A DNA stretch of 49,488 nt from Bacteroidales bacterium. Its GTDB lineage: Bacteria > Bacteroidota > Bacteroidia > Bacteroidales > GCA-2748055. Numbering within the stretch: the first letter of the stretch is position 1; the number at the start of each line of letters is the position of its first letter. The position numbers were made by a program, and so were the translations under genes. The stretch spans positions 1-49,488 of the forward strand of contig JAIOZM010000025.1 in assembly GCA_021740585.1 (NCBI GenBank), in the 5' to 3' direction. This document shows positions 41,067 to 48,774 of the stretch, piece by piece. The notes beneath the pieces were generated by a model. That model did not search any database, was not told the DNA's origin, and saw only the letters and a program-made list of their open reading frames with translations.

Positions 41067-41867
41067 TTAACTCGGATCAATCTTTATGATCAACTTATAA
41101 AACAGCCAGGGGAAATACTGTTTAATTTTGGGCATAATAAGCTCCTTTCCACCAACAAGAGCCTCTCTTTTGTTCCTTTTTACTGCACGTAGAATTTGAC
41201 CGGCACATTTGTCGGGGCTGATTCCCCCATCCTGTCCGGCACTCATTTTTCCGTATGCTTTTCCATCCTTATCGAGGGCATGCATAGAGATGTTTGTCTT
41301 TACTCTGCCCGGACAAACCACAGTAGTCCGTATTCCCTTTTCGTAGTTTTCCATCCATAAAGATTCGTAAAAACCATGCAGGGCATGCTTTGATGCGGCA
41401 TAAGCAGATCTCAACGGGAATCCAAATTTCCCTGATATGCTGCTGGTGGCAATGATGTGACCAAAACCTCTCTCAATCATTCCGGGCAAACACTTTTTGC
41501 TAAGAATGAGTCCTGCGAAATAATTGATCTCCATAATTTTACGGTCAATCTCCAGAGAGGTGTCCATGGCAGTTGTTCGGGTGGAAATGCCTCCATTATT
41601 AAAAAGAATGTCTATTCCTCCCTCATTCATTAATACCGTGTCGGCGGCTTTCCCAACTTCTCCGGCATTTGACAAATCGAAACTTACAATTTTAATTTCA
41701 TGTTTGGTGTTGCCTGCTTCCTTTTTTGTTCTTTCCAGTTCATGGGGTTCGTGGGATGAAATAATTACCCGTGCACCGAGGGCCGAAAGTTTTTTTGCCA
41801 GCGATTCACCTATACCCGACGACGCACCTGTGATCCAGATACGTTTATCTTCAAAATATGCCTTCAT
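41067..41867 (-). CDS. Short-chain dehydrogenase/reductase
   Basis: A 266-residue classical SDR. The cofactor motif TGASSGIG is at residues 13-20, NNGG at about 90-93, the catalytic Ser at 142/143 (ATSSISG), and Tyr156/Lys160 in YAASK; VVCPGRVKTNIS follows. The C-terminal ~25 residues are basic and hydrophobic, suggesting membrane contact (KIKQYFPWLFYKLIIK). The sequence type is close to DHRS7-like or lipid-acting SDRs. It lies 30 bases after an acyltransferase gene, so a lipid substrate is a fair guess. Confidence 0.9.
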   Translation of the reverse strand: MKAYFEDKRIWITGASSGIGESLAKKLSALGARVIISSHEPHELERTKKEAGNTKHEIKIVSFDLSNAGEVGKAADTVLMNEGGIDILFNNGGISTRTTAMDTSLEIDRKIMEINYFAGLILSKKCLPGMIERGFGHIIATSSISGKFGFPLRSAYAASKHALHGFYESLWMENYEKGIRTTVVCPGRVKTNISMHALDKDGKAYGKMSAGQDGGISPDKCAGQILRAVKRNKREALVGGKELIMPKIKQYFPWLFYKLIIKIDPS

Positions 41868-41897
41868 GATTATATTAAATCTAAGATATTTGCTTTC

Positions 41898-43262
41898 TCA
41901 AATGCGAGCAGAAACAATTGTATTCATTGTATCAACTATTTCTTTGTGGAGCTTTTCCAGATCAAGTAATTCTTTGTTTCTTGACTTTTTCAGCTTACGG
42001 TACTTTAATCCTGCCCGCCACCTTTTATGCCAGATATGCCAAAAAAGAGCAAAATAACCAAACAGGGGTAAAGCTATAAGATATGCCAGACCTATCCACC
42101 ATGTTCCCGAAAAAATTCCCACCAATACTGCCTGTAATGTATAAAAAACAGGGAAAAGGATAAATGCCAGTGCGAATTTGAAGGAACTGTGAAACTGGGC
42201 ATCTTTTATTTTGGGAATGGTTAACAATGGGAGAGAATAGGGGATGATATTGTTTATATATCCAAGCAGAAACAAGGGGAAAGACAGATAAAGCCCAAGC
42301 CTTTTATAAATGAGTCTTTTGGTGGTATAGCCCGATCTGTCAAAAATCCAGTTGCGGAGATTAAGCTTCTCAAGACCAGCTTTGTAGTTAAGGGTTTTTT
42401 CGGAAAGTGCTCTTAGTTTATCAGGATTCACTTCAAATTCCTCGTCAAGAATCCGTATCATTTGCTTGTCGGCTCTGAATTTTTCATACAATGATTTACC
42501 AACTATCGAAAGCTTAATTCTCATACGGTCGTTATACAACTCTCTAAGATACTGATACATATCGTACAGCTCGTCATTTTGAATATGTATCATTACTTTC
42601 TTCATCTCAGTAGCCAGCCTTTCCCGAAGGGCATTAATACCTTTCGGAGCATCTTCCTTGTATGCTTCAATATATTCTGAAACCTCAATAGGCGGACCAT
42701 ATATTACCAGCAGATTTTGAAAGAATTTGGTATATTCGGAATAGTCGAGACCAACCGGAACAATTTTTACTCCTTCACCTTCGGGAACTAATTCCTGGGT
42801 TCGGAATGCAATACGAAATATTCCTTTAACAAGCTTTCTTAATTGTCGCTTGTCGCCATGATTCCCCTCTGCCATAACACACATAGGAGCATTTTCCTGA
42901 AGCACACTAACGGCTGCCTGAAAAATGCCTTCATTCTTATGTAACTCAGCAGCACCATCCCTCATCCGATAGATGGGTTTTATTTTAAAAATGTGTAATA
43001 TTTTTGCAATCCATTTTTTCTTGAAAACATCGGCCCGCGCAAAAAATATTACCGGAGTAGAGTGAGTGGCGAGCACTGCAAGTGGATCCATTAATGCATT
43101 TTGGTGATTGGGAGCAAAAATATAAGGCGACCCAATGGGTATATTTTCCTTCCCAATAGCTTCCATATGCTTATAGAACCTTCTAAAAGCAAATTGCTCG
43201 TATGCTTTAAGGAAATTATATAAATAATTGTTATGGTGTATGTTTTCCTTCTTCAAGCTCAT
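41898..43262 (-). CDS. PlsC-type lysophospholipid acyltransferase with C-terminal TM region
   Basis: A 454-residue protein. The acyltransferase motif is IFAPNHQNALMDPLAVLA (His53, Asp59; HX5D) and the second block is CVMAEGNHGDKRQLRKLVKG. The C-terminal ~130 residues hold three or four TM helices (LSFPLFLLGYINNIIPYSLP, ALAFILFPVFYTLQAVLVGI, WWIGLAYLIALPLFGYFALF). It probably acylates a lysolipid at the inner membrane. Its ATG overlaps the transporter stop by 4 bases, and the SDR gene follows after 30 bases: one operon. Confidence 0.87.
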   Translation of the reverse strand: MSLKKENIHHNNYLYNFLKAYEQFAFRRFYKHMEAIGKENIPIGSPYIFAPNHQNALMDPLAVLATHSTPVIFFARADVFKKKWIAKILHIFKIKPIYRMRDGAAELHKNEGIFQAAVSVLQENAPMCVMAEGNHGDKRQLRKLVKGIFRIAFRTQELVPEGEGVKIVPVGLDYSEYTKFFQNLLVIYGPPIEVSEYIEAYKEDAPKGINALRERLATEMKKVMIHIQNDELYDMYQYLRELYNDRMRIKLSIVGKSLYEKFRADKQMIRILDEEFEVNPDKLRALSEKTLNYKAGLEKLNLRNWIFDRSGYTTKRLIYKRLGLYLSFPLFLLGYINNIIPYSLPLLTIPKIKDAQFHSSFKFALAFILFPVFYTLQAVLVGIFSGTWWIGLAYLIALPLFGYFALFWHIWHKRWRAGLKYRKLKKSRNKELLDLEKLHKEIVDTMNTIVSARI

Positions 43263-44281
43263 ACTCTGTTTTTTTTCTTTTTGAGTAAATAAAAGATGCT
43301 GGCTTTCTCATCAATGGGAACTTTTGCCCAAAGGCTTGCAATGGTTAAGCCCGAAATTATATGCCATATTCCCCACCAGGCAGCAATGAATGCCATACCA
43401 CCTATTTCTAAGGGTTGTTCTACATTGAAAACGATAACCGATTGAGGGAATATATCGGGATTAAAAAGCAAAACCAGGGCCAGACCCGAATTCTGAATAC
43501 CGGTTTCTATAGTTAAGGTTCTTCTGTCTTGCACGGTTCTTTTGAATATGGATCCGATACTATAACCTGTGGTAAGTGCAGCAATATTATGCACCAGCAC
43601 AATAATGAAAATGAATTTAATATATTTCAGAAAGAACTCGTAATTTTTCATGAACATCACCACTACGAGAGCCATAAATATAAGAATCGATAATTTTTTT
43701 AATGGCTTAACTATTTTATCAGTTAATTTTGGGAAATAGTTATTAAAAAGCATACCCAGAACAAGAGGCACTCCAAGTAGGATAAACACCGTTTTAAACA
43801 TTTCGAAAGGATCGATGGTTATGGGTTGAAGAAGGTGTTTTTCTGATGCATTATATACCAAAAGATAGAGTTTTCCCCAGATTGCGAAATTTAGCGGAGT
43901 AAGAATTACTGCAGACAAGGTAGCAATTGCTGTTAAACTTACCGATAAAGCTACGTTAGCCTTTGCAAGTGAGGACATGAAGTTTGAGATATTACCACCC
44001 GGACAGGAAGCTACGAGAATCATACCCATGGCAATAGTTGGGGTAATAAAGTTGCCAAACAAAATAATAAGAATGAAAGTAACAAAAGGCATGGCGAAAA
44101 ACTGGGAAAAGAATCCTATGATGGTCGATTTGGGATTCATGGCAACGTTTTTGAAATGTACCGGTTTAATTTCCAGGGCTACCCCGAACATTATAAAAGC
44201 AAGGGTTATGTTCAGAACAAACAGTCCTTCCTTTGAAAAATTTAAATGTACGGCGTCGAGTAATTCCAGAGCTTCTCTCAT
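43259..44281 (-). CDS. BASS family bile acid:sodium symporter-like transporter
   Basis: A 340-residue inner-membrane transporter with about nine or ten TM helices. The sodium-binding BASS signatures are visible: ILVASCPGGNISNFMSSLAK (the P-G-G-N crossover) and TIETGIQNSGLALVLLFNPD (the E-x-G-x-Q-N-x-x-L motif). Substrate could be a sterol, keto acid or pantoate-like organic anion. It is first in a three-gene operon with an acyltransferase and an SDR, divergent from the flavin reductase gene. Confidence 0.92.
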   Translation of the reverse strand: MREALELLDAVHLNFSKEGLFVLNITLAFIMFGVALEIKPVHFKNVAMNPKSTIIGFFSQFFAMPFVTFILIILFGNFITPTIAMGMILVASCPGGNISNFMSSLAKANVALSVSLTAIATLSAVILTPLNFAIWGKLYLLVYNASEKHLLQPITIDPFEMFKTVFILLGVPLVLGMLFNNYFPKLTDKIVKPLKKLSILIFMALVVVMFMKNYEFFLKYIKFIFIIVLVHNIAALTTGYSIGSIFKRTVQDRRTLTIETGIQNSGLALVLLFNPDIFPQSVIVFNVEQPLEIGGMAFIAAWWGIWHIISGLTIASLWAKVPIDEKASIFYLLKKKKNRV

Positions 44282-44479
44282 AATTTTAGATTTTGGGGTA
44301 AATAAATCGTCTTAAATGCGGGTGTATTTGTTACTGAATTTTAAGCTTGATTATCTGCAATTCTAAATTATTATTCGACGAATATAATAAAAATTTATAT
44401 TCTGCATTTATTTCCCTATTTTGCTCTTGAATTTTGAAGCCGGGCTCAATCTCAGTATGGAAACTTTAAAACCTCAGAA

Positions 44480-44995
44480 ATGAATCGTGATTTTAAAAAA
44501 ATTAAACCGGTAAAAATTGATAAGAATCTTATTCAATTAGTTGGAAAAGACTGGATGCTTATTACCGCAGGGGAATTGTCGTCTTATAATACCATGACAG
44601 CCAGCTGGGGCCAGATGGGTGTTTTGTGGAATCTTCCTGTGGCCATTTGCTATATCAGACCACAACGTTTTACTTTTGAATTTGTTGAGAAGGCTGATTA
44701 TTACACACTTAGTTTCTTTGAGAACAAGTACAGAAAGGCCCTGAACTTTTGCGGATCAAAATCCGGCCGTGATTTTGATAAAGCTAAAGAAACCGGACTT
44801 TCGGCTTTCGAAACCGAATTGGGGAATATAAGCTTTGCAGAAGCAAGTTTAATTCTTGAATGCAAAAAACTGTACGCAGACGATATAAAGGAAAATAAGT
44901 TTATTCAAAGAGATCTGGCCGGTAAGCACTATCCCCAAAAAGATTTTCACAGGTTTTATATAGGGGAGATTTGTGAAACATGGATTAAAAAATAG
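44480..44995 (+). CDS. Flavin reductase family protein (FMN-binding split barrel)
   Basis: A 171-residue protein with the split-barrel pattern: WMLITAGELSSYNTMTASWG (flavin phosphate contact), WNLPVAICYIRPQRFTFEFV, YTLSFFENKYRKALNFCGSK, and a terminal HRFYIGEICETWIKK. Such proteins reduce flavins or carry a bound FMN; the partner is unknown. Its stop codon TAG is part of the 8-base target duplication of the mobile element that begins at 44996; the reading frame is intact. Confidence 0.87.
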   Translation: MNRDFKKIKPVKIDKNLIQLVGKDWMLITAGELSSYNTMTASWGQMGVLWNLPVAICYIRPQRFTFEFVEKADYYTLSFFENKYRKALNFCGSKSGRDFDKAKETGLSAFETELGNISFAEASLILECKKLYADDIKENKFIQRDLAGKHYPQKDFHRFYIGEICETWIKK

Positions 44996-45273
44996 GTAAC
45001 TATTCAGGAACTAAACAAGAAAAAAATCTCACAGGTTAATAGCTCTATTGTTAAAAAGTGAGCAAAGCGAACAACCTGTGAAAATTAGGTATCGATGAGC
45101 GAAGTAATCTGTGAATCTGTGGCATATTAGAGTATCTTAGAAGGCGCATAGATAAAAAAGTTGCCACAGATTCACAGATTGGTTTTTTTAGCTTTTAAAA
45201 AATAATTTTCACAGATGAATTCGCAAGCGAATTCTGTTTAACCCATACTATTGTGATGTTCCTGAATAGTTAC
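44996..45273. mobile_element. MITE with perfect 16-base terminal inverted repeats, IS66-type ends
   Basis: GTAACTATTCAGGAAC (44996-45011) and its exact reverse complement (45258-45273) bound a 278-base element without any open frame. The 8-base sequence AAAAATAG occurs directly outside both ends (44988-44995 and 45274-45281), as a target-site duplication. Terminal repeats that begin GTAA with 8-base duplications are characteristic of IS66-family transposition. Inside are nested inverted repeats: TCACAGGTT/AACCTGTGA, AATCTGTGAATCTGTGGCA/TGCCACAGATTCACAGATT, and GAATTCGC-AA-GCGAATTC. The left duplication ends exactly at the flavin reductase stop codon. Confidence 0.88.
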
Positions 45274-45292
45274 AAAAATAGTACATAAAACA

Positions 45293-45727
45293 ATGCTTCC
45301 TCAAACTGAAAAAATTACAAACTACAATAAACTTAAATATCCATTAATTCTTTTCGATGGCTATTGCAATCTCTGCTCGTTTGCGGTTAATTTTATTCTA
45401 AAAAAGGAAAAGAAACCACTCTATTATTTTCTGTCCATTCAATCCCCAACCTTAAGTGAAATTTATCCTGAGCTAAAGATTTCAGATCCGCCTGAATCGA
45501 TTATACTCATTCAAAATGACAAAATTTTTAAAGCCTCCACTGCGGCATTGAAAATTTCCCGAAATTTAAAATTTCCATGGCATATTTTATATTATGCCAT
45601 TTACCTGCCCCTGTTTTTGCGTGATCCGCTTTACCGTTTTATAGCAAAGAAACGATACCGGTGGTTTGGAAAAAAAAATGTCTGCTATATGCCAAAGGAG
45701 AATTGGAAAGCGCGTTTTATGGATTGA
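45293..45727 (+). CDS. DCC family (DUF393) thiol-disulfide oxidoreductase-like protein
   Basis: A 144-residue protein with the DUF393 signature LILFDGYCNLCSFAVNFILK (Cys25, Cys28 forming CxxC), a thioredoxin-like fold, and the conserved end YRFIAKKRYRWFGKKNVCYM. The biological partner is unknown. It begins 20 bases after the MITE, so the element may have separated it from the flavin reductase gene it once followed more closely. Confidence 0.87.
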   Translation: MLPQTEKITNYNKLKYPLILFDGYCNLCSFAVNFILKKEKKPLYYFLSIQSPTLSEIYPELKISDPPESIILIQNDKIFKASTAALKISRNLKFPWHILYYAIYLPLFLRDPLYRFIAKKRYRWFGKKNVCYMPKENWKARFMD

Positions 45728-45763
45728 GTATTATAAAAATTGTGCTTGTAAACCTTTTTTAAT

Positions 45764-45771
45764 TAAATTTG
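45764..45771 (+). promoter_or_regulatory. -33/-7 promoter of the DUF3078 gene
   Basis: TAAATTTG matches the -7 consensus, and a TTG at 45740-45742 lies 21 bases upstream, a good -33/-7 spacing. The ATG is 32 bases downstream. Confidence 0.65.
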
Positions 45772-45803
45772 TTAGTGGTACTTAAATTATTAAAAATTAT
45801 ATC

Positions 45804-46673
45804 ATGAAAAAAATGTTTTTGGCAGGGTTTGCCTTATTAATTGCGATTAATATATACTCTCAGGAAGTTGCAGATACCAGTAAATGGAAATTTGGAGGAA
45901 TGGGTACATTTGCCTTCTCGCAGCTTTCTCTTTATCAATGGTCTGCCGGTGGCGAGGCCAGTTATTCAGGATCAGCAATGCTTAATCTGCATGCAAATTA
46001 CAAGGATGAAAATACCAGCTGGATAAACACACTGGATTTGGGTTACGGATTGATTAAGCAAGGCGACCTCACGAAAAAATCGAACGACAGAATTGAATTC
46101 ACCTCACAATATGGAAAAAAAGCTTCAAAGCAATGGTTTTATAGCGCCATGTTGAACTTTAAAACCCAATTTACCGATGGCTACGACTATAAGACAGATC
46201 CTGACAAAGCCATTTCAACCTTACTTTCCCCGGCTTATGTATTGGGTTCTGCCGGTATGGATTATAAACCGAACGACAAATTCCAGCTTTTTATCTCTCC
46301 TGCCACAGGGAAATTAACCTTTATCGCAGATGAAGAAATTTCTTTACTTGGAAATTACGGAATAGAGGCCGGTGAAAAATTCAGAGCAGAGGTAGGGGGC
46401 TATGTGAAAATTGCTTATGCTACTCCTTTGATGGAAAACGTTGATTTTAGTACAAAAATAGATATGTTCTCCAACTATATGAATAATCCGCAAAATATGG
46501 ACGTTAACTGGGAAGTGTTGCTGGCTATGAAAATTAATGAGTACCTGTCGGCAACTGTTAATTTATTAATGATTTACGATGACGATATTAATGTTCCCAG
46601 AGAAGATGGTACCATAGGACCCGGTATTCAGATTAAAGAAGTATTTGGACTGGGACTTTCCTATAAGTTTTAA
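45804..46673 (+). CDS. DUF3078 outer-membrane beta-barrel protein
   Basis: A 289-residue protein with a signal peptide (MKKMFLAGFALLIAINIYSQ). The family motif FAFSQLSLYQWSAGGEASYS is at about 36-55, followed by barrel strands (WINTLDLGYGLIKQG, WFYSAMLNFKTQF, YVLGSAGMDYKPNDKFQLFI) and a terminal VFGLGLSYKF ending in Phe. Function is unknown; the family is common in Bacteroidota. It has its own promoter and ends in an intrinsic terminator. Confidence 0.9.
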   Translation: MKKMFLAGFALLIAINIYSQEVADTSKWKFGGMGTFAFSQLSLYQWSAGGEASYSGSAMLNLHANYKDENTSWINTLDLGYGLIKQGDLTKKSNDRIEFTSQYGKKASKQWFYSAMLNFKTQFTDGYDYKTDPDKAISTLLSPAYVLGSAGMDYKPNDKFQLFISPATGKLTFIADEEISLLGNYGIEAGEKFRAEVGGYVKIAYATPLMENVDFSTKIDMFSNYMNNPQNMDVNWEVLLAMKINEYLSATVNLLMIYDDDINVPREDGTIGPGIQIKEVFGLGLSYKF

Positions 46674-46703
46674 GAATTAAGAATAACATTTTATTATAAA
46701 ACC

Positions 46704-46734
46704 AACCGGCCGGGTTTACTCTGGCCGGTTTTTA
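46704..46734 (+). terminator. Intrinsic terminator after the DUF3078 gene
   Basis: An 8-base GC-rich stem (AACCGGCC with GGCCGGTT), an 11-base loop and a T run. It overlaps the end of the convergent STAS-like gene. Confidence 0.85.
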
Positions 46735-47112
46735 TATGTCAGCCAATACCCATGCTCTGGCAGCTTCGAGGGTGCTGAAAGGTTTCGAAAAATAGCCGTC
46801 ATCCAAAGCTTCAACCAGAGTTACTATTACAACTGCCTTAGGTTTGTCTGTAATTATTGCTATTTTTTTATTGCGGAAAACCTCTAAATTCTTTTTATAG
46901 AAATTTGCAATCTCTGCATGTTCGTCAACATCCATATCGAAAATTGCTTCCCTGTAATCCAATATAAATCCGACGGTTTCCTTAGGGATTATTTCTTTCT
47001 CGAAGGCTTGCATCCAGGATGATGCGATGATATCAATGCTGATTAAGCCATAATAGCTTTTAAACATAATTTTATCTTTCGGATCGTAATGGTATTTAAT
47101 TTTTTCCTTCAT
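46732..47112 (-). CDS. STAS/SpoIIAA-like protein
   Basis: A 126-residue protein with alternating strands and helices: IKYHYDPKDKIMFKSYYGLI, IIPKETVGFILDYREAIFDM, NFYKKNLEVFRNKKIAIITD and GYFSKPFSTLEAARAWVLAD. This resembles the SpoIIAA-like (STAS-fold) proteins of Bacteroidota, whose role is unknown. There is no signal peptide. It lies 40 bases after the JAMM protease gene in the same direction and may belong to the ubiquitin-like gene cluster. Confidence 0.65.
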   Translation of the reverse strand: MKEKIKYHYDPKDKIMFKSYYGLISIDIIASSWMQAFEKEIIPKETVGFILDYREAIFDMDVDEHAEIANFYKKNLEVFRNKKIAIITDKPKAVVIVTLVEALDDGYFSKPFSTLEAARAWVLADI

Positions 47113-47152
47113 TAAAGTTGTAACTTTTTAGGTTGTTTTAATAATGGAATAA

Positions 47153-47638
47153 TCAGGTTATTTGAAATAGTGTATTTATTTGTGACTCGCTGAGCTCATT
47201 CCATTTATTTTTTTCCGACAGGCGATAACATGCCCAATCCTTCATCGACAATATACCGGTGGCGTAATAGGGAACAACAAGAGAGAATCCGCCAAAAGTA
47301 TCAACAATAGGATAACGGTCGTCGATAGGGGAGTGATAGGCTTCCTCGGGGTGACTGTGAATTTGTGCAATCAGACTCATTTTGTTTTCGAAAAGCCAGG
47401 TATTTATCCTGTGCAATTCTTCCCCGTCGACCGTGTACATAAGTCCGTGTTTTCCCTTAAAACACTTCTGTTTGGGAATAATCAGCTCTTCAATATAAAA
47501 GCTGTTATCTTCGCTATATCCGGCAAATAAGCTAACGGCTTCAGCTCGTTTCTTACCTGCATAATAAAGGTAATCGAAAGCATTGCCAAGATGGGTCATG
47601 CTAACCACTACTTTATCGATATGTGTAAATCCTTTCAT
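47153..47638 (-). CDS. JAMM/MPN metalloprotease (deubiquitinase-like)
   Basis: A 161-residue JAB/MPN-domain zinc protease. The full JAMM signature is present: Glu33 in RAEAVSLFAG, and His94, His96, Ser103 and Asp106 in QIHSHPEEAYHSPIDD. Proteins of this type remove ubiquitin or ubiquitin-like modifiers, or trim their precursors. A ubiquitin-like protein gene ends 46 bases upstream, which strongly suggests the substrate. Unusually for this genome the start is preceded by AAGGAG at 8 bases' distance (47652-47647). No E1 or E2 enzyme gene is within the window. Confidence 0.88.
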   Translation of the reverse strand: MKGFTHIDKVVVSMTHLGNAFDYLYYAGKKRAEAVSLFAGYSEDNSFYIEELIIPKQKCFKGKHGLMYTVDGEELHRINTWLFENKMSLIAQIHSHPEEAYHSPIDDRYPIVDTFGGFSLVVPYYATGILSMKDWACYRLSEKNKWNELSESQINTLFQIT

Positions 47639-47646
47639 CGCTATAT

Positions 47647-47652
47647 CTCCTT
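47647..47652 (-). promoter_or_regulatory. Canonical Shine-Dalgarno site before the JAMM protease
   Basis: On the minus strand AAGGAG lies 8 bases before the ATG at 47638. Bacteroidota rarely use such sites, and I saw none like it before the other genes checked here, which have A-rich leaders instead. Confidence 0.6.
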
Positions 47653-47684
47653 ATAAATTAATCTGTTATTAAAACAATTATACA

Positions 47685-47999
47685 TTATTTTTGTTTGGTA
47701 GAAAATATTTTATTTACGATAAAAAACCTGCCTGCCCCCATGGCGCCTTTCAAACTTAGCATGATTACTGCATTGACTGGAAAGTCAAAACTTGCGACTT
47801 TTTTTGCGCTATCGAGCTTATTCCCCTTAAAAACCACATCGTAATCTTCTATAGGCCTTGCACTGGCGCTTTCAACCAGGGCTTCCTTTACAAATTGCTT
47901 TAAAGCCATGCTTGTATCCACGTCCCTGATTAAAACAACGGGTTTCCCGGTAACGGAAAACCTAAGAGAAATGGAGTCTTGTTTTTTTTCGAGGTACAT
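47685..47999 (-). CDS. Ubiquitin-like protein with C-terminal extension
   Basis: A 104-residue protein that follows the beta-grasp layout of ubiquitin: a first hairpin (ISLRFSVTGKPVVLIRDVDT), a helix (ALKQFVKEALVESA), DYDVVFKGNKLDS (compare ubiquitin LIFAGKQLED) and a last strand NAVIMLSLKGAMGAG. Ubiquitin ends LRLRGG; here the matching strand is followed by GAMGAG (85-90) and 14 more residues (RFFIVNKIFSTKQK), as in a precursor that needs trimming. The JAMM protease encoded next is the obvious candidate. No promoter element is clear; an A-rich leader precedes the ATG. Assignment rests on pattern reading, not on a profile search. Confidence 0.75.
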   Translation of the reverse strand: MYLEKKQDSISLRFSVTGKPVVLIRDVDTSMALKQFVKEALVESASARPIEDYDVVFKGNKLDSAKKVASFDFPVNAVIMLSLKGAMGAGRFFIVNKIFSTKQK

Positions 48000-48132
48000 T
48001 TTTTTTGTTTTTTTTCTAAGAGTAATTACTCCGGTTATTGGCTGATCACCAGGTATTCTTAGAGTTTAATTTTTCAGTTAATAACATTGTTTATTGTTTA
48101 AGAAATAAATGTTAATTTCATTTTAAAATAGT

Positions 48133-48570
48133 TTATAGATTGCCATAAGTAACTGAAATAAATATAATTAGAAGTATTATGAGATACAAGGCTATGAATA
48201 CTATGGCAACAATCCCCAGAAAGCGGTAATGCTTCTTTAAATACAGCAGTGCATCAGAAAGTTTATAGATTCCGTTAATAGTTATGGCTTCTTTTGAAAT
48301 TACGGAGAATTTGTATAAATAGTAAAATGGGATTAAATATACTAACAGGAAAATAATGCCCGGCACAAATGTCCATCTGGCCCCTGCAGGTAATAATCCC
48401 CCGGTTGTGGTCATCGAAACCATAATAAAGATCAAGGCCAGTCCGATAGCAATAAAGCTTAATAAAGACAGGAACATGGTCCATTTCCGGGTTTCCAGAA
48501 TTTGCTTTATTCCTTCCTCATCGAGATTAATGTTTTTTTCTACTTTGTTTAGGTTGTTTGGGTCTTGCAT
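48133..48570 (-). CDS. DUF5362 family membrane protein
   Basis: A 145-residue protein with a polar N-terminus and three TM helices: MFLSLLSFIAIGLALIFIMV, VPGIIFLLVYLIPFYYLYKF and FLGIVAIVFIALYLIILLII. The segment LSDALLYLKKHYRFLGIVAI fits the DUF5362 pattern (NLKxHYKFIGI). Function is unknown. It is 133 bases upstream of the ubiquitin-like gene on the same strand. Its own upstream DNA contains a series of G tracts on the plus strand. Confidence 0.78.
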   Translation of the reverse strand: MQDPNNLNKVEKNINLDEEGIKQILETRKWTMFLSLLSFIAIGLALIFIMVSMTTTGGLLPAGARWTFVPGIIFLLVYLIPFYYLYKFSVISKEAITINGIYKLSDALLYLKKHYRFLGIVAIVFIALYLIILLIIFISVTYGNL

Positions 48571-48577
48571 TTTTTTT

Positions 48578-48630
48578 GGGGTTGTTTGGGTTTTGGGGTT
48601 TTATTTTGGGTTTTTGGGTTTGGATTAGGG
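48578..48630 (+). other. G-tract series, potential G-quadruplex
   Basis: Six runs of three or four G (48578-48581, 48588-48590, 48595-48598, 48608-48610, 48616-48618, 48628-48630) are separated by T-rich loops of 4-9 bases. The stretch lies just upstream of the DUF5362 gene, on its template strand. The rest of the gap (48571-48774) shows no gene. Confidence 0.75.
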
Positions 48631-48774
48631 TAAGTTGTGTACGAATTGACTTATTGCGTGGTAGTTTCCTGTCAAGTTACATGAAAGTTGATACGGACTA
48701 CAACCCTTGAATTTACTACTGAACCGGCTATTATTTTTATACATTGATGTGTGGCGTTTTTGTTTTTCCTGTAT

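Noticed and set aside
44996-45292. CRISPR array or small RNA gene in the repeat-rich gap after the flavin reductase
   Set aside because: The repeats are inverted pairs bounded by terminal repeats and a target duplication, not evenly spaced direct repeats.
46732-48570. E1 (ThiF-like) or E2 genes accompanying the ubiquitin-like protein
   Set aside because: All space between 46.7 and 48.6 kb is taken by the STAS-like, JAMM, ubiquitin-like and DUF5362 genes or short gaps; no adenylating or UBC-type motif was seen.
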